A DNA stretch of 64,000 nucleotides from Endotrypanum monterogeii (Eukaryota > Euglenozoa > Kinetoplastea > Trypanosomatida > Trypanosomatidae). The translations under genes were made by a program, and so were the position numbers. The stretch lies in the NCBI GenBank assembly GCA_000333855.2, contig CM007320.1, positions 859,289-923,288 of the forward strand. The letters are read 5' to 3'. Positions 1 through 8,533 of the stretch are shown here, one piece after another. Each line of letters opens with the position of its first letter. The stretch's first letter is position 1. The notes beneath the pieces were generated by a model. It was not told the origin of the DNA. It ran no database searches and saw only the letters and a list, made by a program, of their open reading frames with translations.

Positions 1-336
1 CGCCGTGCGCTCCTCTCTCCTCCTCCTTCTACCCACCCACCCTCTGACGCGCGCCTTTGTGTGCACTGGTGCAACCGCAGGATGACAAAAGATGTTTCAT
101 TGTAGTGTGCGCTGAGCTGTACGCGTGCTGAGAAATCGAACATATCGCAAATCACTCCACTCTGAGGGTTGCCGAGTGCGCGCGGGCGGGGGGGGGGCAG
201 AGGCGTGTGTGTGTGAGCTGTGCTCTGGGTGGTGTTGGTGCTGATAGTGGTGGGGAGAGGCTGGTGCTGTGTCGGCACGTGGTGTGCTTTTCGGTTCTGT
301 CGAGCGACGCTGTTATAATCCCGTGCCGCGCATGTG

Positions 337-377
337 CCTCGTATGCGGGACGATTCATGCACAGCGAAGATACGAGG
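337..377. repeat. Inverted repeat (possible hairpin) in each satellite unit
   Basis: cctcgtat at 337-344 pairs perfectly with atacgagg at 370-377 around a 25-base loop. It recurs in each full unit. It could be a structured RNA element or a chance palindrome; flanking C/D or H/ACA boxes are not convincing. Confidence 0.5.
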
Positions 378-1340
378 GCAGGGCGGGCGGCCGCTGGCGG
401 TGTGTGCTGTACGTGTGTGGACATGACTGTGCGCGGGGGTGATTCCAACAACGCAATGTATCTCCGTTACCGGACACGGTCGCTGACGAAAACCATTGAT
501 TCCAATAACCAAGATCTGCTATGACTACGCGTGTGTGCATGTGGCGCGCGTGTGCCGCCGTGCGCTCCTCTCTCCTCCTCCTTCTACCCACCCACCCTCT
601 GACGCGCGCCTTTGTGTGCACTGGTGCAACCGCAGGATGACAAAAGATGTTTCATTGTAGTGTGCGCTGAGCTGTACGCGTGCTGAGAAATCGAACATAT
701 CGCAAATCACTCCACTCTGAGGGTTGCCGAGTGCGCGCGGGCGGGGGGGGGGCAGAGGCGTGTGTGTGTGAGCTGTGCTCTGGGTGGTGTTGGTGCTGAT
801 AGTGGTGGGGAGAGGCTGGTGCTGTGTCGGCACGTGGTGTGCTTTTCGGTTCTGTCGAGCGACGCTGTTATAATCCCGTGCCGCGCATGTGCCTCGTATG
901 CGGGACGATTCATGCACAGCGAAGATACGAGGGCAGGGCGGGCGGCCGCTGGCGGTGTGTGCTGTACGTGTGTGGACATGACTGTGCGCGGGGGTGATTC
1001 CAACAACGCAATGTATCTCCGTTACCGGACACGGTCGCTGACGAAAACCATTGATTCCAATAACCAAGATCTGCTATGACTACGCGTGTGTGCATGTGGC
1101 GCGCGTGTGCCGCCGTGCGCTCCTCTCTCCTCCTCCTTCTACCCACCCACCCTCTGACGCGCGCCTTTGTGTGCACTGGTGCAACCGCAGGATGACAAAA
1201 GATGTTTCATTGTAGTGTGCGCTGAGCTGTACGCGTGCTGAGAAATCGAACATATCGCAAATCACTCCACTCTGAGGGTTGCCGAGTGCGCGCGGGCGGG
1301 GGGGGGGCGGAGGCGTGTGTGTGTGAGCTGTGCTCTGGGT

Positions 1341-2018
1341 NNNNNNNNNNNNNNNNNNNNNNNNNNNNNNNNNNNNNNNNNNNNNNNNNNNNNNNNNNNN
1401 NNNNNNNNNNNNNNNNNNNNNNNNNNNNNNNNNNNNNNNNNNNNNNNNNNNNNNNNNNNNNNNNNNNNNNNNNNNNNNNNNNNNNNNNNNNNNNNNNNNN
1501 NNNNNNNNNNNNNNNNNNNNNNNNNNNNNNNNNNNNNNNNNNNNNNNNNNNNNNNNNNNNNNNNNNNNNNNNNNNNNNNNNNNNNNNNNNNNNNNNNNNN
1601 NNNNNNNNNNNNNNNNNNNNNNNNNNNNNNNNNNNNNNNNNNNNNNNNNNNNNNNNNNNNNNNNNNNNNNNNNNNNNNNNNNNNNNNNNNNNNNNNNNNN
1701 NNNNNNNNNNNNNNNNNNNNNNNNNNNNNNNNNNNNNNNNNNNNNNNNNNNNNNNNNNNNNNNNNNNNNNNNNNNNNNNNNNNNNNNNNNNNNNNNNNNN
1801 NNNNNNNNNNNNNNNNNNNNNNNNNNNNNNNNNNNNNNNNNNNNNNNNNNNNNNNNNNNNNNNNNNNNNNNNNNNNNNNNNNNNNNNNNNNNNNNNNNNN
1901 NNNNNNNNNNNNNNNNNNNNNNNNNNNNNNNNNNNNNNNNNNNNNNNNNNNNNNNNNNNNNNNNNNNNNNNNNNNNNNNNNNNNNNNNNNNNNNNNNNNN
2001 NNNNNNNNNNNNNNNNNN
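1341..2018. other. Assembly gap inside the satellite array (678 N)
   Basis: A run of 678 N interrupts the 555-bp array. The left edge is at unit phase 230 and the right edge resumes at phase 189, so a true gap should be 513 bases or 513 plus a multiple of 555. The printed size fits neither, so the copy number here is unknown. Confidence 0.97.
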
Positions 2019-2571
2019 GGGGGGGGGCAGAGGCGTGTGTGTGTGAGCTGTGCTCTGGGTGGTGTTGGTGCTGATAGTGGTGTGGAGAGGCTGGTGCTGT
2101 GTCGGCACGTGGTGTGCTTTTCGGTTCTGTCGAGCGACGCTGTTATAATCCCGTGCCGCGCATGTGCCTCGTATGCGGGACGATTCATGCACAGCGAAGA
2201 TACGAGGGCAGGGCGGGCGGCCGCTGGCGGTGTGTGCTGTACGTGTGTGGACATGACTGTGCGCGGGGGTGATTCCAACAACGCAATGTATCTCCGTTAC
2301 CGGACACGGTCGCTGACGAAAACCATTGATTCCAATAACCAAGATCTGCTATGACTACGCGTGTGTGCATGTGGCGCGCGTGTGCCGCCGTGCGCTCCTC
2401 TCTCCTCCTCCTTCTACCCACCCACCCTCTGACGCGCGCCTTTGTGTGCACTGGTGCAACCGCAGGATGACAAAAGATGTTTCATTGTAGTGTGCGCTGA
2501 GCTGTACGCGTGCTGAGAAATCGAACATATCGCAAATCACTCCACTCTGAGGGTTGCCGAGTGCGCGCGGG

Positions 2572-3376
2572 ACAGGCGTGTATTTTTCTTTTTCATTTTC
2601 TTAAAAAAAGACATGCTGGTGTGAGGAAGGAAGGGGGACCGGCTTTTTTTTTTTTTCGGCTGGATTACAAATGCGAGAGGTTGTTGGTAGCCTCTATCTT
2701 TTTCGTTGTTGCTGGATAACGACGTTCAAGGCTTTTGTACTGGGTGCGGTATGCTCAAAGCTCTTTTTGTGCTATGATGAACCGGTTGCTAGTGTGTTTC
2801 TCTATCCGGAGCTTGTAATGAAAAAGAGAAGAAATTTTGGCTCACCATCAGCGTGATTTTCTTTTTCTCGTATGTGATACTCACATTTTTCCTACCTATG
2901 GTCATGTTTTTCCCACTGTTCACTCGTGTTTCCTGAGAAGATTGTCGTTCTTCGTGCCGACGGGTTCGACGCTGTTGTTGTTGCAGACTCCTTTCCCGCT
3001 ACAAGTCATAAATTTACACCCCCTTACCTATCTATATATAATTTCCGATCTATCTATCTATCTCTATATATATATATATATATAATTATATAAGCATACT
3101 CGAACAAGCGAACACGCACGCAGGCCTCCTCACGCGGTTACACCATCGACAGGTCCGCTTTGTATTTTTTTTCTCGGCAGATTTTTGTCCAAGTTTCCTG
3201 CGCACATTTGCAGCTCTTATACTTTTTGGTCTCACGTCGAGGTACGACGAGCCCTTTTCACTTTCACTTGCTCCACTTGTACTCTCGTGGTGGCTGCGAG
3301 ACGTAGACTGAAATTATTTGCTGGGTGTATAACTTATATATATATATTTATTTATATATACGTGTTTGCCATCACC
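2572..3376. other. Intergenic region upstream of the dynein light chain
   Basis: No protein gene seen. The region turns abruptly from GC-rich satellite to T-rich DNA with poly-T tracts (2645-2656), a TA microsatellite (3065-3084) and the predicted splice acceptor of the next gene. Confidence 0.7.
3158..3180 (+). promoter_or_regulatory. Predicted spliced-leader acceptor for the dynein light chain
   Basis: A tattttttttctcgg pyrimidine tract is followed by CAG, with AG at 3179-3180. No ATG lies between this AG and the start codon at 3377, which supports both the acceptor and the chosen start. The predicted 5' UTR is about 196 bases and contains an interrupted TA tract. Confidence 0.6.
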
Positions 3377-3763
3377 ATGGCGGACGAGGAAGACTATGAT
3401 GTTGAGATCGAGAGGACCGAGACAAAAAAAGTAGAGCGTCCAGCGAGGACCATTGAAGTCCTCCAGCGCGACACTAACCGTGGGCTCACCGAGGAAATGG
3501 TAGAGCACGCGCAGACGATCCTCGATACCATGCCTGCCGAACATACCTACAAAGACATAGCAGAGAAATTGAAGCTCCGTCTTGATAATACCTACAGTGG
3601 AACCTGGCACGTTATCGTGGGTAAGCACTTTGGCGCCAACGTGACAAACGACGATGACACGATGATTAACATGAAGATCAACGGGTTATACTTTTTAGTG
3701 TTACGCTCTGGCCCACCGGAGCGGCCACCTCAAACCGACGGTAAAGAGGCGGTTGCGGCGTAG
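3377..3763 (+). CDS. Dynein light chain, LC8/DYNLL type
   Basis: The 128-residue product carries an LC8 domain over about residues 55-115. It includes the family signature around GTWHVIVGKHFGANVT (equivalent to the TWHCIVG-FGS-VTH core of LC8) and the final strand ending FLVLRSG. LC8 dimers bind short linear motifs and act as hub subunits of cytoplasmic and axonemal dynein; a cytoskeletal or flagellar location is inferred. The protein is longer than the usual 89-residue LC8: it has an acidic/charged N-terminal extension of about 30 residues and a short Pro-rich tail. The open frame runs further upstream through a non-ATG codon, but the first ATG after the predicted splice acceptor, in an ATCACCATGG context, gives the family-like N terminus. 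It could be a divergent paralogue rather than the main LC8. Confidence 0.9.
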   Translation: MADEEDYDVEIERTETKKVERPARTIEVLQRDTNRGLTEEMVEHAQTILDTMPAEHTYKDIAEKLKLRLDNTYSGTWHVIVGKHFGANVTNDDDTMINMKINGLYFLVLRSGPPERPPQTDGKEAVAA

Positions 3764-4912
3764 AGGGAAATATATGCGATGGGGGTTGGAGGCTTCGGAC
3801 GCAGGGAGTGTTCCTACACCACCCCGAAGAAAAATATAATAGAAAAAAAAAAGGATCACCCTCTGGATATAGGGGCATGTGCCCCTTCCTAGAAGAACGC
3901 CTTGCCTTAGGTGAAGGGTGGGGGTGCCGTTGCTCTCCCTTTTATATATATACCGTGAAGTGTCTTGAGTCTTCAGCTTACTGGTCTGTTGTCATCCCAC
4001 TTAGATCTCTCTCTGAGGCGTATAGTCATTCCTACTTTGATGTATAGTTCTCCTTTGTCCGTCATCTCCTTCTCGCGTGTATGTGCTTTTTCTGTGGTAT
4101 TTGTGTCTTATTGTTTCGTGCTGCATGTCACAGATTCACCTACATCCATCGCCTCAGATTTACACACGACTTCAGAGAGATGCTTCCGTGCTCCACCTCC
4201 CCCAGTCTGTGTGGACATGGATTGCCTTTTTCGTATCATGTCCAACTCTCGTCTCCTTAAAAAAAAAAAAAGTACACATCAGAAGTAGGCAGCGAAGAGT
4301 TATCTGCGCAGATGCGCCTTTTTTTTTCCCACTCGGGCGTGCCCAAGAAAGTCCTGACCAGGGAAGAGCTGTCGCATTTTCCAGGAGAAGTCACTCACTT
4401 CGATTGTCCATAAGTGGAGCTCACAATGGTAGAGCCGAGTGGACTTGGATGGTGATCAATGCTGTTTATTCTCTCCATAAACCCTTCGTCCGGCAGTTGC
4501 GCGACGCCCTGTATGAAAGATTAGCTGGTATATGCCAGCTCTGTCGTTGCTCTCAAAGTATTTCCTCGTCACTCCACCTTCATTTTTTTTTTCCTGTTGC
4601 CGTTTCCTTGTCCACATAATCGATAATATGTTGCCTTTATCTCCTTCATCCTTCTGTTGACTGCGCCGCTGCGCTGATGGAGGCTTTCAGTCTATTTCAC
4701 AGGTACGTCCGCGTCACACCCAATTGAGCTCTGGAGGAGTGACCAAAAACCATCAAGGAAAATTACCTTGTCACATTTCTCGCTCAGAGTACATAGTTCG
4801 TGGACAGCCCCTTCCGTACTGAGTCAAGAGAAACATACACATACACACACTACACCTACTCGCACCCATCACTACATACCGACGCCCGCGCGCCGCGGTT
4901 GGGAGCTCTCCA
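3764..4912. other. Intergenic region between dynein light chain and NSUN2-like gene
   Basis: No protein gene seen. It contains T-rich and A-rich runs (4260-4272, 4319-4328, 4583-4594). A pyrimidine-rich stretch ends at AG 4689-4690, a likely trans-splice acceptor, since no ATG lies between it and 4913. Confidence 0.6.
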
Positions 4913-7192
4913 ATGCCGTCAACAAAGAATAAACTCAAGTCGCTAGGGAAAAACCGGCGTGAAAAACGTCTGGCGACGACCACCTACGATGAGAATGGAG
5001 ATTGGGTAGGGACGCCCCACCAAGATCAAATGCGAATGGCGGTGAACAAGTTGTTTGATACCTACTACGACACCCTCCAGCAGCTGGGTCGTGTCGTCGC
5101 TCGAACAGTCTATCCAAGCACCGTGAAGACTTCCACCTCCGCAGATAGTTCGTGCACCGCTGATGTGCAGGAAGCCCCGGCGTCACTGTGGGAACGGGAG
5201 ATGAAGCTGTTCCGCACACCACTGCTAACAACATTCTGGATTAACGATACCGATCCCCTCGCAAGTCAAGTCCGATCCTACATGGAGTCGCTCGACCGCT
5301 CGCTCGTGGAGCCGATCTCATGGTACCCTATCCCTGGCATGGGCTGGCGCATCCTCGCTGACAAAGCAGAGCTCCGCAAGCGCCCTGACATGCAAGAGTT
5401 GCGCCAGTACTTGATCCAGCAGACTGCTCTCGGCACAATCAGTCGACAGGAAGAAGTCTCTATGATTCCGCCGTTTCTCCTCGACATTCAACCGAATGAC
5501 ATCTGCCTGGACATGTGTGCTTCTCCCGGTTCCAAGACTGCCCAAATGCTAGTGGCACTTGGTCGCCACAAGTCTGTGCCGTACGGGTCCGATGCGTCAC
5601 CATTTCCCTTCCACTATGACAGTGATGGCCTGGTCATCGCCAATGAATTGGATACGAAGCGAGCCAACATGCTAGTGCATCAGGTAAAGCGCCTTCGCCT
5701 GCTCTTTCCCTTCGCTCTCTTCACAAACCACGATGCACGTTATTTTCCCGAGATTTTACTCGCGCCGCAGTCCGCTGGTGACGATGAGGCGACCGCAGCT
5801 GTTGGCGAGGTGCTTCGCTTCGACAAAATCCTCTGCGACGTTGTGTGCTCCGGCGACGGCACCTTAAGGAAGGCTCCCCACATTTTTAAACTCTGGTCTC
5901 CCAAGGAGGCCATTAACCTTCAAAAGATGCAGATTGAAATAGCGATGCGCGCGTGCCACCTCCTCCGCATTGGCGGCCGCCTCGTCTACAGCACCTGCTC
6001 ATTGAATCCAGTGGAGAACGAGGCGGTAGTGGCACAGATTGTTCATCGCACTCGTGGCGCCATGCGTCTTGTGGACGCGAGAGCACTCCTGCCGCAGCTC
6101 GTGTGCGCCCCTGGCATGACCACATGGACAGTTACAGATGCCAAGGGGCGCGTATTCTCAAGACCGGAAGGCAATATGCACGAGGCGCTGTTCCCGCCAC
6201 ACACACCGGGTGGCTATAGCTCTGCTGTCGTGGACGCGCTAGACTTGTCGCTCTGCATGCGTCTGTTTCCCACCCACTGCAAAGGCGGGGGCTTCTTCGT
6301 GGCGGTACTCGACAAAGTAAGTGAGTTCCGGCTGAAGAAGCTTGTGGAGCTGCGGGCGGAAGCGGAGGCCATGGCCACAGAGGGTACGACTGCGACACCC
6401 ACAGAGCTCGAGGCCACTAGCAGAAGCAGCATTTCATCCAAGCGTGAAAAAAAGGAGACCCACCCTACTGAAGGTCATGAAGAGTTGGCGACCGTGGACG
6501 CCAGAGTCGAGGCGCTGAAGGTGAACTTGACCGCTCCTCTTGTGTCAACGAGGTCCAAGTCTTTGCCCCCGCAGTATGTCAGCGCGCCCGCCGAGATCCA
6601 AAGCACCATCACCGACTTTTACGAGATCCCAACGTTTCCGATGGGGTGTCTGGTTGTGCGCACTGCACAGGGCGAGCGCTCGTTGCGTCTCTCTCCCGGC
6701 TCCGTGTGCAGTATCGTTTCTCGCAGGGCAGCACAGGTGCTCCGGCACAAGTCGGACCATGTTGTCGTAGTCTCTGCCGGGCTGCGTGTGCTTGCTTTCG
6801 AGTCTCTAGACAAAGGTTGGCGCATCGCAAGCGAGTCTGCCGTTCTGTTTGCCAAGCTGATGCGAGACTCCTCACGTCTTATTCGCGTCCCTGTCCCGCT
6901 GATTCAAGACATGATTGCGAATGGAGGAAAGCTGAAGGAAAAGCTTCTCGAGAGCGTGGAGGATACGCGGCTGCGCAGCAAGCTCGAGGGGTTGTCGATT
7001 GGCACTGTTCTGCTGGAGATCGAGGCACCCAAAGCGATTGGCGGCGTTTTCTTCTCCGTCGCCCTGCGCGCACGCTCGCGCCTTCAGCTGCTTGTAGACC
7101 ACGAGGACCTGGAGGGTATGCAGCTCCGCCTGGGTGAAATTCCTGTAGTTCCCGTCGAAAATCTCAAGGTGGAAAGTAAGGAGAGCGCGTGA
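4913..7192 (+). CDS. RNA cytosine-C5 methyltransferase, NSUN2/Trm4 type
   Basis: The 759-residue product matches NSUN2/Trm4 in length and motif order. An RNA-recognition part precedes a Rossmann-fold SAM-binding domain with PPFLLDIQP and DMCASPGSK (about 186-208). Motif IV is CDVVCSGDGTLRK (308-320) and the catalytic motif is STCSLNPVENE (360-370). Family members methylate C5 of cytosines in tRNA; in NSUN2 the TC cysteine attacks the base and the PC cysteine releases the product. Both cysteines are present here (C312, C362), but the proline of the PC motif is valine. The C-terminal 350 residues contain a charged, low-complexity linker (about 490-550) and a further globular part, as in NSUN2. 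The lysine/arginine-rich N terminus suits a nuclear or RNA-bound protein. The first ATG after a plausible acceptor was chosen. Confidence 0.93.
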   Translation: MPSTKNKLKSLGKNRREKRLATTTYDENGDWVGTPHQDQMRMAVNKLFDTYYDTLQQLGRVVARTVYPSTVKTSTSADSSCTADVQEAPASLWEREMKLFRTPLLTTFWINDTDPLASQVRSYMESLDRSLVEPISWYPIPGMGWRILADKAELRKRPDMQELRQYLIQQTALGTISRQEEVSMIPPFLLDIQPNDICLDMCASPGSKTAQMLVALGRHKSVPYGSDASPFPFHYDSDGLVIANELDTKRANMLVHQVKRLRLLFPFALFTNHDARYFPEILLAPQSAGDDEATAAVGEVLRFDKILCDVVCSGDGTLRKAPHIFKLWSPKEAINLQKMQIEIAMRACHLLRIGGRLVYSTCSLNPVENEAVVAQIVHRTRGAMRLVDARALLPQLVCAPGMTTWTVTDAKGRVFSRPEGNMHEALFPPHTPGGYSSAVVDALDLSLCMRLFPTHCKGGGFFVAVLDKVSEFRLKKLVELRAEAEAMATEGTTATPTELEATSRSSISSKREKKETHPTEGHEELATVDARVEALKVNLTAPLVSTRSKSLPPQYVSAPAEIQSTITDFYEIPTFPMGCLVVRTAQGERSLRLSPGSVCSIVSRRAAQVLRHKSDHVVVVSAGLRVLAFESLDKGWRIASESAVLFAKLMRDSSRLIRVPVPLIQDMIANGGKLKEKLLESVEDTRLRSKLEGLSIGTVLLEIEAPKAIGGVFFSVALRARSRLQLLVDHEDLEGMQLRLGEIPVVPVENLKVESKESA

Positions 7193-8533
7193 CAAAATAT
7201 CCTGACGCGTAAAGGGCTTGTGCGAGATATCCCCTCCCCACGCGTCCCCCGCTCCCCGGGGGGGGGGGAAGACGACGAAAATGGACGCTTTTCAGAAAGA
7301 AGTCCTTTCTGCCAGCCGCAGCGGATAAACAGTTAACGAATAATAAATATATATATGTTCTTGTAACTTCAGAGTTAAGCGCCACCTGAAATAGTCGAGC
7401 AAGATGACAGCATACAAAGATACACACAACTTAATCGGATAGAAAGCAAAATCGAATAAAAGCTCCTAATTGGCATGGGGGAGGGTGCGCATACCTACAG
7501 ACAACCGTGGATGGTACTCCTTCTCCTGTCGCATGCTGTTCGTCGTTTTTTTTTTCTCTGCATATGTGCCTATATTGTACACTAAGCGTTCAATATATGG
7601 TGTGGAGGAGATGCATTGGGTACGGGTATTCCCATACCCTCTTCACACCCTGGCGCAAGTGAGATGCCCGCTTGCAACCCCACACCAAGGAAATAAATGA
7701 ACTTCATGTTTCAACGTGCCTCACTGCTTCATCCGACACTTCTCCGTCCGTTGCGTGCGTTTTCTCGCATATTTTTTTTTCTCATTCCCCCTTTTTTTCT
7801 TACATATCTTTCTCTCTCCTCGCCGAAGCTTACGCCGACGCATTCGAAATACTTCTTCCTTCTCACTGTATCTTTTTTTTTTTTCGTGTCTGTCGACCAC
7901 AAATAAACACACTTTTTTTCTCAACTGGTTTTCTTTTTCTGAAGTTTGAGAAAAACCTTTTCCATGTATTCTCCTTAGCAGTTTCACTGAAGTAAACATT
8001 GATCAACCCCTCCCTCCTCCAAGCTCCTTCCTGGCGCCTCACCACTCTTTTATTTATCGTCTGTGGATGCTATTTGGGGGGGGGGAGGTGGAGGCGAACT
8101 TGTTTCGTGAGTATTATCCTCTTCCGCAACCGGCACCGCCTGTGGGGTGTTCTTGTTCTTGTGCAGCGCCCATTTTCGCTTCCTTTTTTCTCGATCCCAG
8201 CATTTGATCTGTTTCCCTAGCTTCTCTGAAAAGCTGTTTTTTTTTTTCTACCACTCCTTTAGCAGTGCACGTGCCTGAAGGTGGAAACGTGTGGTTTCTT
8301 GTCAAACCGTGGCCGTCATACGCACCTCTGGCAGTATCCTCTCCTCCCCCCTCCCTCTTCCCCGCAGTGGTTGTGCCTGCTGAACTCCCTCGTTTTTATC
8401 CCACGTGCTGGCGCGTGCACTGTTGCGTACACATATAGATTCCTTCCAGATTCTGAGTACGTCTGTGAAAGCTATAGGTGGAGCCGTTGTTCTAGAACCT
8501 CAGGTATCAGTCGCGCGGTTGTGTGTCTTAGAG
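7193..8533. other. Intergenic region upstream of the tyrosine phosphatase
   Basis: No protein gene seen. The region has a G-run (7258-7268), a short TA tract (7347-7356) and many T/C tracts from 7540 onward. Confidence 0.6.
8341..8367 (+). promoter_or_regulatory. Predicted spliced-leader acceptor for the tyrosine phosphatase
   Basis: A 24-base C/T-rich tract ends in CAG (AG at 8366-8367). The first ATG downstream is the chosen start at 8534, giving a 166-base 5' UTR. Confidence 0.65.

Larger units (their letters stand above)
1..2571. repeat. Tandem array of a 555-bp satellite
   Basis: The same unit recurs exactly 555 bases apart: the landmark atgactacgc lies at 521 and 1076, and again at 2351 after the assembly gap. 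Two full units are visible, plus parts of at least two more. Copies differ by rare single bases (cagagg/cggagg in the G-run flank; gtgggg/gtgtgg near 2081), so the array is highly homogenised. Each unit carries a run of about 10 G on the + strand, a GT-rich G-skewed segment, and an 8-bp inverted repeat (337-344 with 370-377 in the first unit). The array breaks off at 2571. No spliced-leader exon, 5S rRNA, tRNA or telomere hexamer is recognisable in it. Both strands hold 88-180-codon open frames, but these look like a by-product of GC-rich repeat sequence. Function unknown. Confidence 0.95.

Noticed and set aside
66..170. C/D-box snoRNA in the satellite (gatgaca ... ctga)
   Set aside because: The C-box candidates have two mismatches to RTGATGA and there is no terminal stem.
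152..2540. Several 61-180-codon open frames on both strands, repeated in each satellite unit
   Set aside because: They repeat with the 555-base period, overlap each other on both strands, have no family resemblance, and are expected by chance in GC-rich repeats.
1..2571. Spliced-leader RNA array, 5S rRNA or telomeric repeat
   Set aside because: No match to the recognisable spliced-leader exon or 5S sequence, and no TTAGGG/CCCTAA repeats.
8405..8533. N-terminal extension of the tyrosine phosphatase
   Set aside because: It would start at GTG; the first ATG after the splice acceptor is at 8534. The same reasoning trims non-ATG extensions before 11080, 17535, 21163, 23822, 28047, 41402 and 45243. 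The extensions before 3377 and 36569 were trimmed because they run back through the predicted splice acceptors.
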